Below, piece by piece: positions 34,267 through 43,385 of a DNA stretch of 64,000 bases. The notes under the pieces were generated by a model that saw only the letters and a list, made by a program, of their open reading frames with translations, was not told the origin of the DNA and did no database searches. The position numbers were made by a program, and so were the translations under genes. Source of the stretch: Mucilaginibacter aquariorum (GTDB taxonomy: Bacteria; Bacteroidota; Bacteroidia; Sphingobacteriales; Sphingobacteriaceae); contig NZ_JANHOH010000004.1 in the NCBI RefSeq assembly GCF_024498135.1, positions 1 to 64,000 of the forward strand, written 5' to 3'. The number at the start of each line of letters is the position of its first letter. Positions within the stretch are counted from its first letter, which is position 1.

Positions 34267-35238
34267 TTAACTCCGCGCGTATTTCTTTTTATACTCCATC
34301 GGCGAAAGCCCGGTAATGCGTTTAAAGATGGTACGAAAGGCTTTCAAATCGTTATAGCCGGTGTCTTCCATAATTAGGGGTAGGTCCTTGCGGTTCATCT
34401 CAATTGCCTTCTTGGCCGATTCAATCCTCACCCGCTGCAGGTATTCAAAAGGGGTATTGTTGGTAGCCGCTTTAAACCGGCGGATAAAATTGCGCTGCCC
34501 CATATTAATCAGGCTGGATACATCCTCCATGGCTATCTCATTTTTATAATTTTGTTCAATGTATTCCTGGGCTTTTAATATCTCCTTATCATCATGCCGG
34601 TGCTGACCCATAAAAACAGCAAAGTGCGCCTGGCTGGTTCGATCCATGTCAATGGCATACATTTTACTGATCCAGAGCGCGGTTTCCCGGCCGCAAAATT
34701 TTTCAATCAGGTACAAAACGAGTTTTAAAGATGAGAACGCCCCACCGCTGGTATAAATGCCATCCTGATCGGTTATTACCAGGTCCGATTTCATTTTGAT
34801 ACGGGGGTAGCGTTTTTGGATATCATCCGCCGCCGCCCAGTGCGATGTTACTTCCTTGCCATCCAATAACCCGGCTTCGGCTAAAAAATAACTGCCCACA
34901 CAAAGGCTTGCAATTTCGCTGCCAGTTGTATGCATTTCCTTCAGCCAGTTAATAGCTGCCATGTTTTGCACAATTACAGGCTCCATATTGCCCACGCTAA
35001 ACGAGGGAACAATGATCAGATCAGGGTGGCCGGCATGCTGAAAGGTTTTATGATCTATCTGCTGGTTTGGAAAAGCAAGATGCAGGGTATCTAACGATTG
35101 GCTTACCATTTCAAGGCAAAAAGCTATTGGCTGCCCCGCGCGTTCCATATACTTATTAGCCCCGGCAAGCAAATCGACAACACCGGTAATTGACGACGGC
35201 ACAACCTCATTAAAAATTAGTAACGCTACGGTTTTCAT
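34267..35238 (-). CDS. GlxA-type transcriptional regulator (DJ-1/PfpI plus AraC)
   Basis: 323 residues. The N-terminal 1-190 is a DJ-1/PfpI-like domain (VALLIFNEVVPSSITGVVDLL, GSEIASLCVGSYFLAEAGLLDG with its nucleophile-elbow cysteine). The C-terminal 215-320 is an AraC double helix-turn-helix (AMEDVSSLINMGQRNFIRRFK, DTGYNDLKAFRTIFKRITGLSP). It stands alone, divergent from a VOC protein gene that it may control (inference). Confidence 0.92.
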   Translation of the reverse strand: MKTVALLIFNEVVPSSITGVVDLLAGANKYMERAGQPIAFCLEMVSQSLDTLHLAFPNQQIDHKTFQHAGHPDLIIVPSFSVGNMEPVIVQNMAAINWLKEMHTTGSEIASLCVGSYFLAEAGLLDGKEVTSHWAAADDIQKRYPRIKMKSDLVITDQDGIYTSGGAFSSLKLVLYLIEKFCGRETALWISKMYAIDMDRTSQAHFAVFMGQHRHDDKEILKAQEYIEQNYKNEIAMEDVSSLINMGQRNFIRRFKAATNNTPFEYLQRVRIESAKKAIEMNRKDLPLIMEDTGYNDLKAFRTIFKRITGLSPMEYKKKYARS

Positions 35239-35406
35239 GCAGGTAAGATTTAGTTATGCGGCAATTTATTGATTTTATCTGTCATAATCACACCCGCAAG
35301 TTGTCATTTATACAAGTTTTAAAGGGGGTGAATTGTTCGGAGATTTGTTATCAACAACAAACAAAATTATAACCCCCATTTAAACATGGGATTAAAAACT
35401 AAAACT

Positions 35407-35799
35407 ATGACAAAGCAAATTTGGGCTAATTTACCAGTTAACGATGTTAACCAAACCATTGATTTTTACACCAAACTGGATTTTAAAGTAGGAGAAAACC
35501 ATTTTAATGGAGATCATATAGCCAGCATTACCGTGGGCGATAGCAATTTTGTGATCTGCTTTTTTCCTAAAGCACCTTTTAAAGTAGCTTTAAACGGCGA
35601 AGTTGCCGATACTGCGCAAGGTAACGAAGTAATGTTCAGCCTTTCGGCCGAAACCAAAGCTGAAGTTGATGAATGGGCCGTTAAAGTAAAAAAGATAGGC
35701 GGCACGGTATTTTCCGAACCACAAGCCTTCCATGGCATGTACGGCTGCGGCTTTGCCGATGTAGATGGGCATAAGTTTAACGTGCTGTTTATGGGCTAA
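35407..35799 (+). CDS. VOC-family (glyoxalase/bleomycin-resistance-like) protein
   Basis: About 130 residues from ATG 35407 (TKQIWANLPVNDVNQTIDFY is the usual N-terminus); an in-frame ATG at 35386 would add seven residues. The beta-alpha-beta-beta-beta pattern and the ends HGMYGCGFADVDGHKFNVLFM match the PhnB/VOC type. Substrate unknown. It is divergent from the GlxA-type regulator. Confidence 0.88.
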   Translation: MTKQIWANLPVNDVNQTIDFYTKLDFKVGENHFNGDHIASITVGDSNFVICFFPKAPFKVALNGEVADTAQGNEVMFSLSAETKAEVDEWAVKVKKIGGTVFSEPQAFHGMYGCGFADVDGHKFNVLFMG

Positions 35800-35805
35800 G
35801 TAATT

Positions 35806-35855
35806 AGCTTAAAAGTTTGTCGTGCTAAGCGATCAGCATGACAAACTTTTAAGCT
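35806..35855. terminator. Bidirectional terminator
   Basis: Perfect 16-bp arms (35806-35821 and 35840-35855) with an inner GTGCT/AGCAT pairing, flanked by A- and T-rich ends, between convergent genes. Confidence 0.88.
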
Positions 35856-35894
35856 CCTGTCCTCCTTACAGGAAAATAATGCACGGGAATAACG

Positions 35895-36551
35895 TTACAT
35901 ATCTATCAGCAAACTCTCGCCAAATTTTTGTGATACCGTGGTGCGCTCGTTGCCGTCAATGCTGATGACCAGCGAGCTGTCGAAAGATATTTTTTCTATC
36001 AGCTGTATTTTTGTACCGATGTTGATATTAAGCTTGATCAAATATTGCAGGAAAGCGCTTGTGGTGTCTTTTACCGCGGCTACGCGGCATTGGCTGCCGG
36101 GCTTTAAATCGGCCAGGGTGGTTGAGTATCGTTTGGCCATTTTGCCATTGGCCTTTGGTATAGGGTCGCCATGTGGATCATACTCCGGGAAGCCCAGGAA
36201 TTTATCAAGTCTGTCGGCCAGTGTGGCATCTTTAATATGCTCCAGTTCTTCGGCAATATCATGGATCTCGTCCCAATGGTAGCCCAGCTTCTCTAACAGG
36301 AATACCTCCCAAAGGCGATGGCGGCGCACAATTAGCGTAGCATCTTTTTGCCCCTGTGCGGTTAGCTCTACACCCTTCTTTTTATCGTATACTATTAGCT
36401 GCTTATCAGTAAGCTTACGGATCATATCCACCACCGATGCCGGGTTATTACCCAACGATTCGGCAATAGCGGTAGGTGTTATTTTTTGCCCTTTATCCTG
36501 CCAAAGGCGGTAAATACATTTCAGGTAATTTTCTTCTGATAGCGTATGCAT
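35895..36551 (-). CDS. DtxR/MntR-family metal-dependent repressor
   Basis: 218 residues. A winged helix (EENYLKCIYRLWQDKGQKITPTAIAESLGNNPASVVDMIRKL) is followed by the metal-binding dimerisation domain (RHRLWEVFLLEKLGYHWDEIHDIAEELEHIKDATLADRLDKFLG, with conserved E and H ligands) and a C-terminal FeoA/SH3-like domain. The HTH and ligand pattern allow Mn or Fe as co-repressor; I cannot decide which. It is divergent from a TonB receptor across a strong palindrome, its presumed operator. Confidence 0.93.
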   Translation of the reverse strand: MHTLSEENYLKCIYRLWQDKGQKITPTAIAESLGNNPASVVDMIRKLTDKQLIVYDKKKGVELTAQGQKDATLIVRRHRLWEVFLLEKLGYHWDEIHDIAEELEHIKDATLADRLDKFLGFPEYDPHGDPIPKANGKMAKRYSTTLADLKPGSQCRVAAVKDTTSAFLQYLIKLNINIGTKIQLIEKISFDSSLVISIDGNERTTVSQKFGESLLIDM

Positions 36552-36570
36552 AGTAATTTATTGGGTTATA

Positions 36571-36578
36571 CAAACATA
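36571..36578 (-). promoter_or_regulatory. -7 promoter element of the DtxR-family gene
   Basis: TATGTTTG on the minus strand, 20 bp before the start codon. Its -33 region falls inside the palindrome at 36598-36627, so the repressor may regulate itself. Confidence 0.6.
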
Positions 36579-36597
36579 AACAAAAATGTATAGTTAT

Positions 36598-36627
36598 AAA
36601 TAAAATTAGTCTTGCCTAATTTTATTT
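36598..36627. promoter_or_regulatory. Candidate DtxR/MntR operator
   Basis: A perfect inverted repeat AAATAAAATTAG - tcttgc - CTAATTTTATTT. The core TTAG-N6-CTAA resembles DtxR-class boxes. It overlaps the -33 region of the repressor gene and lies 2 bp upstream of the -33 of the TonB receptor promoter, so one bound site could silence both. Confidence 0.75.
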
Positions 36628-36629
36628 CA

Positions 36630-36659
36630 TTGATTAATAGAATTTATTTAATACGTTTG
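36630..36659 (+). promoter_or_regulatory. Bacteroidota-type promoter of the TonB receptor gene
   Basis: TTG at 36630-36632, a 19-nt spacer, then TACGTTTG at 36652-36659, 16 bp before the ATG. Confidence 0.75.
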
Positions 36660-36675
36660 TACAAAATAAAACTTC

Positions 36676-39135
36676 ATGCGCCGCCTCCTAACATTCATAT
36701 TAACAATACTTACACTTGCCTCATCGGCACAAAATGGCTCGCTTAAGGGTACCGTAACCGTAAACAGCACGCCGCTGGCGTATGCAACAGTTATACTCAG
36801 CGGAACAAAATATGGTACTACCGCAAATGATAAGGGATTTTACGAGATAAAAAATATAGCACCCGGTGAGTACACGGTTGTATTTAGCAGTATAGGCTAT
36901 TTCCCCGAAAGGTTAAAAGTAGCCCTATCTTCAGGCGATACGGTAATCCGGCATGCCGAACTAAAGGAGGGTAGTTCCAGGCTAAACGAGGTGGTGGTTA
37001 CAGGTGTGTCCCGCGCTACCGAGCTGCGCAGTAACCCAGTACCCATTGCGGTAATGACAAAAAGTGAGATCGACCAAAACGTTAACAATAATATAATTGA
37101 TGCTATTATAAAAGGCATCCCCGGTATTACTGCGGTTACCACAGGGCCAAATATTTCTAAACCATTTATTCGCGGGTTAGGTTATAACCGGGTTTTAACT
37201 TTGTATGATGGGATACGCCAGGAAGGGCAGCAATGGGGCGATGAGCATGGCATAGAGATAGATCAGTATGGGATCTCCCGCGCAGAAGTAATAAAAGGCC
37301 CTGCCAGTTTAACCTATGGATCGGATGCTTTGGCGGGGGTTATTAACCTGATACCTTACATCCCTAATGGCGAAGATGGTAAACTCAACGGCGATATTAT
37401 TACCGATTACCATACCAATAACGGCTTGATAGGCTCATCGCTTGGGTTATCCTACAAAAAAAGTGATTGGAAGTATGCTTTCAGGGCAACAGGTAAAGCG
37501 GCGCATAATTATCGCAATAAAATTGATGGATATGTGTACAATTCGGCTTTTCAGGAATATATCCTTTCGGGGATGGCACGGGTAGATAAAAAGTGGGGCT
37601 TCTCACAATTTTCGGCAACTACTTACAACAATAAGCAGGAAATACCAGACGGCAGCAGGGATTCGCTTACCCGGCGGTTTACCGTGCAGGTTGCCGAAGC
37701 GGGAAACGACGACATCAGAAACCGGCCATTTGCCGACGAAAACAGGCTCAATTCTTACGGACTTACACCTTTGCATCAGCACATACAGCATTACCGGGTA
37801 TACAATAAAACCGAGGTAAAACTGGGCGAGGGGGTATTTGCATCTGCACTGGGCTGGCAGCAAAGCGTTAGGCGGGAATATAACCACCCTACACAACCGC
37901 AACAGGCCGGCCTTTATGTTACACTAAATACCCTGAATTACGATTTTAGGTATAGCCCAAAAGTGTTTAACGGCTGGGAAACTTCATTTGGGGTAAACGG
38001 CATTGCCCAAACCAACCGCAGCAAACAGGCTACAGATTTCCCTATACCGGATTATAATTTGTTTGATATTGGCGGGTTTGTTTTTGTAAAAAAAACAATT
38101 GGCAAAACGGATATCTCGGGCGGCATACGGTACGATACCCGCAACATTAGCTGGAATGATTTTTACGTGGGGCCGAACGCTGCAAATGGTTTTGAACAAC
38201 ATGTTTCGGCAACTGACCCGGGCGCGCGATTGCAGTTCCCTAATTTTAAACATACTTATCATGGTATATCGGGCAGTTTAGGGTTTACCTACAATGTGAG
38301 CGAGCGGGTGCTTTTAAAAGCCAATATTGCCCGTGGTTACCGCGCACCAAACATTACCGAAATTGGCAGTAACGGCCTGGACCCCGGCGCGCATATCGTT
38401 TACCTGGGCAACCGCACTTTTGAACCCGAATTTAGCCTACAGGAAGACCTGGGTTTTATAGCCTACCTTAAAGATGTAGATCTTATGGCAGAGCTGTTTA
38501 ATAACCAGATAGAGAATTACATCTACCAATCGCGCCTGGACGATGCTAATGGCAACCCGGTTATCATTGTGCCCGGCAATACCACTTACCAGTATCAACA
38601 GTCAAAAGCCCGTTTGTATGGCGCGGAATTTACTTTTAACCTGCACCCACATAATGCCAAATGGATAGAGTGGAATAATAGCGCCGCCTATGTGGTGGGT
38701 ATTAATCAGAATAAAGCGCTTATAGCGCAAAGTAACGGCGCGGCTAAATACCTGCCGTTTATTCCGCCGTTGCATATCCGGTCGGAAATTAAACTGAAAC
38801 TGCAGGGCACTTACGGGATCTTCTCCAAAGTATACTTCCGTGCCGAGGTAGATGCCTATGCGGCCCAAAACCATTACTATGCCTTAAACGATACCGAAAC
38901 CCCTACACCAGGTTACACGCTGATCAATGCAGGCATAGGCAGCACGTTAAAAGCTAAATCGGGCAAAACTATTTGCGAGCTGTTTTTACAGGCCGATAAC
39001 TTATTTGATGTGGCCTATCAATCAAACCTTAACCGCTTAAAGTATTTTGAGTACTACAACGCATCGCCCAATGGCCGCCTGGGTATTTACAATATCGGCA
39101 GAAATTTGAGTGTTAAGGTGATCGTGCCGTTTTAA
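36676..39135 (+). CDS. TonB-dependent outer-membrane receptor, probably for a metal ligand
   Basis: 819 residues. Signal peptide (RRLLTFILTILTLASSAQ), a carboxypeptidase-regulatory-like domain (25-105; GSLKGTVTVNSTPLAYATVIL), the plug (about 115-230; GYNRVLTLYDGIRQEGQQWG, SRAEVIKGPASLTYGSDALAGVINL) and a beta-barrel to the terminal phenylalanine. No SusD partner follows, so a polysaccharide is unlikely. The divergent DtxR-family repressor and shared operator suggest manganese, iron, haem or a siderophore (inference). Confidence 0.9.
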   Translation: MRRLLTFILTILTLASSAQNGSLKGTVTVNSTPLAYATVILSGTKYGTTANDKGFYEIKNIAPGEYTVVFSSIGYFPERLKVALSSGDTVIRHAELKEGSSRLNEVVVTGVSRATELRSNPVPIAVMTKSEIDQNVNNNIIDAIIKGIPGITAVTTGPNISKPFIRGLGYNRVLTLYDGIRQEGQQWGDEHGIEIDQYGISRAEVIKGPASLTYGSDALAGVINLIPYIPNGEDGKLNGDIITDYHTNNGLIGSSLGLSYKKSDWKYAFRATGKAAHNYRNKIDGYVYNSAFQEYILSGMARVDKKWGFSQFSATTYNNKQEIPDGSRDSLTRRFTVQVAEAGNDDIRNRPFADENRLNSYGLTPLHQHIQHYRVYNKTEVKLGEGVFASALGWQQSVRREYNHPTQPQQAGLYVTLNTLNYDFRYSPKVFNGWETSFGVNGIAQTNRSKQATDFPIPDYNLFDIGGFVFVKKTIGKTDISGGIRYDTRNISWNDFYVGPNAANGFEQHVSATDPGARLQFPNFKHTYHGISGSLGFTYNVSERVLLKANIARGYRAPNITEIGSNGLDPGAHIVYLGNRTFEPEFSLQEDLGFIAYLKDVDLMAELFNNQIENYIYQSRLDDANGNPVIIVPGNTTYQYQQSKARLYGAEFTFNLHPHNAKWIEWNNSAAYVVGINQNKALIAQSNGAAKYLPFIPPLHIRSEIKLKLQGTYGIFSKVYFRAEVDAYAAQNHYYALNDTETPTPGYTLINAGIGSTLKAKSGKTICELFLQADNLFDVAYQSNLNRLKYFEYYNASPNGRLGIYNIGRNLSVKVIVPF

Positions 39136-39185
39136 AAGGAATTTGCTATATATGTAGTTATATAAGCAATTGAACCAATTCATTA

Positions 39186-39836
39186 ATGAACTTTGTATAC
39201 TTTCTTTTAGAAATTACTTTAATTGTTCTTCCGTTTACTGTTTTACATTTGTTGGGTAAATTAGATACTATTGAGCTTAAAAAATGGGGGAAATACACTT
39301 TTCTATTTTTCCTGTTTCATAATTTATTATTCTTTTTAGGATTTTCCATTAAAGGTGACTATTTCGATTACATAATATTTGCTTTGGAATACTCTTTTAT
39401 ACTTTCCGGTTTAGTAATAGCCAAAAGATTGATAATAAATGCATGGACGGCTATATTAAATGTATTTGGAATTATAATATGGGGGTTAGGCTTTGTTATA
39501 GCTTTACCTGGTTTATTTTTATTTATAGTAATTTCTAATGATTATGAAAGTCAAAGCAAGATCAATTATGCAGGCAATGGCGGGAGTTACGAAACCAGGA
39601 AGTTTTCATACGGGTTTGTTACTTTAGGCGAAACCAAATATACTTTTGACACATATAAAAAATACGGCTGGTTGCCGATTGAAAGATTAGTAGACAGGTC
39701 TGTTCTTTATGAGTTAGGAAGTGGCTTTGATCCGGGTGATGGCAATTTAACTTTTAATGTGATTGAAAAAGGTGGAAAAGAATTTCTTGTGTTGAGATCA
39801 TCAACGGGAAAAGAATTGTTAAAGCCGATTAATTAA
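39186..39836 (+). CDS. AT-rich membrane protein of unknown function
   Basis: 216 residues. About four hydrophobic segments fill residues 1-120 (for example YFLLEITLIVLPFTVLHLLG and GLGFVIALPGLFLFIVI), followed by a soluble C-terminus (SYGFVTLGETKYTFDTYKKYGWL ending LLKPIN). No family recognised. Markedly AT-rich compared with the TonB receptor 50 bp upstream and tex downstream. Another orphan of the kind seen at 11590, 15170 and 20661. Confidence 0.65.
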   Translation: MNFVYFLLEITLIVLPFTVLHLLGKLDTIELKKWGKYTFLFFLFHNLLFFLGFSIKGDYFDYIIFALEYSFILSGLVIAKRLIINAWTAILNVFGIIIWGLGFVIALPGLFLFIVISNDYESQSKINYAGNGGSYETRKFSYGFVTLGETKYTFDTYKKYGWLPIERLVDRSVLYELGSGFDPGDGNLTFNVIEKGGKEFLVLRSSTGKELLKPIN

Positions 39837-39881
39837 CATGGCCTACCAAACGGCGCCCAATTGCAACAAGCGTTACTTTTA

Positions 39882-39988
39882 CTTGCGCTCGTCTGTGACG
39901 AGTGCTAAAAATTGTTCGGCGATTGCATCGCCATTATAGCGTCGCAGACGCTTACCCAGGTTAAGCACTCGTCACAGACGAGCGCAAG
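39882..39988. repeat. Cloverleaf-like inverted-repeat element
   Basis: Perfect 25-bp arms (39882-39906 and 39964-39988, core CTCGTCTGTGACGAGTGC) enclose two further hairpins: GGCGAT-tgc-ATCGCC (39918-39932) and AGCGTC-gca-GACGCT (39938-39952). Each arm also contains a smaller inner palindrome. It looks like a REP/MITE-type mobile repeat or a structured RNA rather than a terminator. The rest of 39837-40165 holds only further low-value repeats (GTCATTTC/GAAAATGAC). Confidence 0.8.
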
Positions 39989-40165
39989 GTGTAGATAAAA
40001 CCAACCCTGTCATTTCTCTTCGCTCCCCGCACCACCATCTCCGCTCATTCGAAAATGACATGCGGGATAAAGTTGAAAAATATCCGTTTGATTTCTCCTT
40101 AAAGAGTGCCAACTTCGCATTCCCGCATCGGTGCAATCAATCCCGGATCGGTGGAATCATTACAA

Positions 40166-42430
40166 ATGGAATACAATATTAAAATAGCCCAGGAGCTTTC
40201 TGTAGGTAGCAAACAGGTAAGCGCTACAATTGCCTTACTTGACGAAGGTGCAACCGTTCCCTTTATTTCCCGTTACCGTAAAGAAGTTACGGGCAGCCTT
40301 GATGAGGTACAGGTAGCCGCCATCCGCGACCGTGTGCAGCAACTACGCGACCTGGATAAACGTCGCGAAGCCATCCTGAAATCGCTAACCGATATGGGTA
40401 AACTAACGCCCGAACTGGAGCAGCAAATAAACACCGCTGAAACAATGGTTTTGCTGGAAGATATTTACCTGCCCTATCGCCCAAAACGTAAAACCCGTGC
40501 TACTGCTGCCCGCGAAAAAGGTTTGCAGCCCTTGGCCGATAGCTTGCTGGGCCAAAAAAATATTGACCCCGAGCTGGAAGCCGCGAAATATATCGACGAT
40601 GAAAAAGGCGTGGCGAATGCCGAAGAGGCTTTGGCCGGTGCCCGCGACATTATTGCCGAACACATAAGCGAGCACGCTGAAACAAGGGCGAAAATGCGTC
40701 AATTATTTACGGAAAAAGGCGTTTTTGAGTCGAAAGTGGCGCCTGGAAAAGAGCAGGATGGGATTAAATACAAAGATTATTTCGATTGGACCGAGCCGGT
40801 TAAGTCGGCACCGTCTCACCGCATCCTGGCCATGCGCCGCGGCGAAAAAGAAGAGATCCTTTACCTTGATATAAAGCCGACGGAAGAGGATGCGATAGCC
40901 CTGTTGGAACGCGAATTTATCACCTCCCGGAACGCGGCAGCTACGCAGGTTGGTTTAGCTATAAGCGATGGTTATAAACGCCTGCTAAAGCCATCAATGG
41001 AAACCGAAATACGCTTACTTACCAAAAAGAAAGCCGACGAAGAAGCCATTCGCGTGTTTGCCGAGAATGCCCGCCAGCTTTTATTGGGTGCTCCGATTGG
41101 CCAAAAACGCATTATGGCCATTGACCCGGGTTTTCGTACGGGTTGTAAACTGGTTTGTTTGGATGAGCAGGGTCAGTTATTAGAGAATACGGCCATTTAC
41201 CCACATACCGGTGCGGGCCAGGCTAAAGAGGCAGAGAAAACTGTTCAGCATTTGTTTGAGCGATATAAAATTGAAGCCATTGCTATTGGCAACGGCACCG
41301 CAGGCCGCGAAACAGAACTATTTGTACGTAACCTGAACCTGCCGGGCGCTACCATTGTTATGGTTAACGAAAGCGGCGCATCTATCTACTCCGCATCTGA
41401 CGTTGCCCGTGAGGAATTCCCGGATAAAGATATTACTGTTAGAGGGGCGGTGTCAATCGGTCGCCGGTTAATGGACCCGTTGGCCGAACTTGTAAAGATC
41501 GACCCCAAATCCATTGGTGTAGGCCAGTACCAGCACGATGTTGACCAGAATAAATTACAAATATCTTTAGATGATACCGTTATGAGCTGCGTTAACGCGG
41601 TTGGTGTAGAGTTGAATACAGCATCAAAACAGATCCTGGCCTATGTATCTGGCCTTGGTCCGCAGCTGGCGCAAAACATAGTAGAATACCGTAATCAGAA
41701 CGGTGCCTTTAAACGCCGTGACCAGTTGAAAAAAGTGACCCGCCTGGGCGATAAGGCATACGAGCAAGCTGCAGGTTTCTTACGTATCCGCGGAGCGGAA
41801 AACCCGTTGGATACCAGCGCCGTTCACCCTGAGCGTTATGCTTTGGTGGAGCAAATGGCTAAAGACCTTAAATGCAGTGTGCAGGATTTGATCCACGATA
41901 ATAACCTGCGTAAATCTATCCCGCTGCAAAAGTATATTTCGGATACTGTTGGTTTGCCTACCCTGAATGATATCATTGCCGAGCTGGCCAAACCGGGCCG
42001 CGACCCGCGCGAGCAGTTTGAAGCATTCAGCTTTACTGAGGGTGTTAATGCCATTGGCGATCTTAAAGTTGGGATGAAGCTACCTGGTATTGTAACCAAC
42101 ATTACCAACTTTGGCGCCTTTGTAGATATTGGCGTACACCAGGATGGTTTGGTACACTTAAGCCAGATCACAAACCGCTTTATTAAAGACCCAAACGAGG
42201 TGCTTAAAGTGCACCAGAAGGTTGATGTTACTGTTACCGAGGTTGATGTAACCCGCAAGCGGATAGCATTAAGTATGAAAGAGAACGAAAAGCGTGAGCC
42301 TGCCACATTCAAACCACGTGAACAAAAGCCGGTGCAAAAAACTTTCGCACCTAAACCAGCTAAAGCCGAGCCTGAGCCGGAAATGGATATGATGAGTAAG
42401 CTGGCAGCATTAAAAAATAAGTTTAAGTAA
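40166..42430 (+). CDS. tex: Tex-family RNA-binding transcription accessory protein
   Basis: About 754 residues from ATG 40166, chosen because MEYNIKIAQELSVGSKQV is the family start; the 20 residues read from a GTG at 40106 come from repeat sequence. YqgF-like domain (RIMAIDPGFRTGCKLVCLDEQG), helix-hairpin-helix part (VGQYQHDVDQNKL, LGPQLAQNIVEYRNQNGAF) and a C-terminal S1 domain (GIVTNITNFGAFVDIGVHQDGLVH). It binds nucleic acid and affects transcription. Confidence 0.95.
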   Translation: MEYNIKIAQELSVGSKQVSATIALLDEGATVPFISRYRKEVTGSLDEVQVAAIRDRVQQLRDLDKRREAILKSLTDMGKLTPELEQQINTAETMVLLEDIYLPYRPKRKTRATAAREKGLQPLADSLLGQKNIDPELEAAKYIDDEKGVANAEEALAGARDIIAEHISEHAETRAKMRQLFTEKGVFESKVAPGKEQDGIKYKDYFDWTEPVKSAPSHRILAMRRGEKEEILYLDIKPTEEDAIALLEREFITSRNAAATQVGLAISDGYKRLLKPSMETEIRLLTKKKADEEAIRVFAENARQLLLGAPIGQKRIMAIDPGFRTGCKLVCLDEQGQLLENTAIYPHTGAGQAKEAEKTVQHLFERYKIEAIAIGNGTAGRETELFVRNLNLPGATIVMVNESGASIYSASDVAREEFPDKDITVRGAVSIGRRLMDPLAELVKIDPKSIGVGQYQHDVDQNKLQISLDDTVMSCVNAVGVELNTASKQILAYVSGLGPQLAQNIVEYRNQNGAFKRRDQLKKVTRLGDKAYEQAAGFLRIRGAENPLDTSAVHPERYALVEQMAKDLKCSVQDLIHDNNLRKSIPLQKYISDTVGLPTLNDIIAELAKPGRDPREQFEAFSFTEGVNAIGDLKVGMKLPGIVTNITNFGAFVDIGVHQDGLVHLSQITNRFIKDPNEVLKVHQKVDVTVTEVDVTRKRIALSMKENEKREPATFKPREQKPVQKTFAPKPAKAEPEPEMDMMSKLAALKNKFK

Positions 42431-42433
42431 GGA

Positions 42434-42457
42434 GTGGTTGGTGAAGAAACCAACCAC
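42434..42457. repeat. Hairpin after tex
   Basis: GTGGTTGG pairs with CCAACCAC around an 8-nt loop, directly after the tex stop codon. Confidence 0.5.
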
Positions 42458-42464
42458 GGGTAAT

Positions 42465-42502
42465 AAAAAAGGGTTGCAGTATAATATTGCAACCCTTTTT
42501 TT
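42465..42502. terminator. Bidirectional terminator between tex and terC
   Basis: AAAAAAGGGTTGCA pairs with TGCAACCCTTTTTT around a 9-nt loop, with A/T runs on both sides. Confidence 0.92.
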
Positions 42503-42513
42503 ATTAATTATAA

Positions 42514-43299
42514 TTATTTCTTAGTTGGTACAACCTTTATACGTTTTTCACCTTTCGCGGCCTTTTTGGTGCGCATTTTAAGGTTTAGCATTTCTACCAG
42601 TATAGAGAAGGCCATTGCAAAGTAGATATATCCTTTTGGTATATGCTGCTCAAACGCTTCGGCTAACAGGGAAACACCTATTAATAGCAGAAACGACAAG
42701 GCCAGCATTTTTACCGTTGGGTGCTTGTTTACAAAGTTGGCCACACCGCTTGATGCCCACATCATAATACCTACGGCAACTACAACGGCTGTTATCATTA
42801 TTTCTACGTGTTTAGCCATACCTACTGCGGTAATAACCGAATCCAGCGAGAATACAATATCCAGCAACATGATCTGGAAGATGGTACCCCAAAAAGAATG
42901 CGGTTTAACCGTTTCGGCATTTTCATCTTCACCCTCAATTTTATGGTGAATTTCGGCGGTACTCTTATAGATCAGGAATAAACCTCCTATTATCAGTATC
43001 AGATCGCGGCCAGATATAGCAAGTTTCTCTACCCATTCCGGATCAGTGATGTTTAATAAGCCAGACAAGCTGAATAGCGGCGCAGTCAGTTTCATTACCC
43101 AGGTAATGGTAAGCAGCAGTAATACACGGGTTATCATGGCCATAGCCAAGCCCAGCTTGCGGCCTTTTTCCTGTTGGGTTTTTGGTAATTTATCTGATAG
43201 TATAGATATGAAGATCACATTATCGATACCTAAAACTATCTCTAAAACCGTTAGTGTGATAAGCGATACCCACGCTTCCGGGTCGGTAAATATTTCCAT
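42514..43299 (-). CDS. TerC-family integral membrane protein
   Basis: 261 residues with about seven hydrophobic helices and the family motifs VLEIVLGIDNVIFISILSDKLP and DIVFSLDSVITAVGM, whose acidic residues lie in the membrane. TerC proteins are linked to metal-ion (Mn) efflux and to tellurite resistance clusters; here it is single, with no other ter genes. The Lys-rich tail (RTKKAAKGEKRIKVVPTKK) is cytoplasmic. Confidence 0.92.
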   Translation of the reverse strand: MEIFTDPEAWVSLITLTVLEIVLGIDNVIFISILSDKLPKTQQEKGRKLGLAMAMITRVLLLLTITWVMKLTAPLFSLSGLLNITDPEWVEKLAISGRDLILIIGGLFLIYKSTAEIHHKIEGEDENAETVKPHSFWGTIFQIMLLDIVFSLDSVITAVGMAKHVEIMITAVVVAVGIMMWASSGVANFVNKHPTVKMLALSFLLLIGVSLLAEAFEQHIPKGYIYFAMAFSILVEMLNLKMRTKKAAKGEKRIKVVPTKK

Positions 43300-43329
43300 G
43301 CAGATGTAAAACTTGTTGGCCTAAAAATA

Positions 43330-43362
43330 GCAAAACCCCTGCCGTTATGACAAGGGTTTTGC
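43330..43362 (-). terminator. Terminator of the sigma / anti-sigma / DUF4097 operon
   Basis: GCAAAACCC pairs with GGGTTTTGC around a 15-nt loop, ending in T-rich sequence on the minus strand. Confidence 0.75.
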
Positions 43363-43385
43363 ATTTTATGATGGATTTTGTTGTT

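Noticed and set aside
39837-39881. Third duplicated gene tail, this time of the TonB receptor, behind the AT-rich gene at 39186
   Set aside because: Only TGGCCTA-YCAA is shared with the receptor 3' end; too short to support duplication.
41836-42492. 218-codon antisense frame over the 3' end of tex
   Set aside because: The S1 domain of Tex is intact on the plus strand, and the antisense frame runs through the terminator; it is a shadow.
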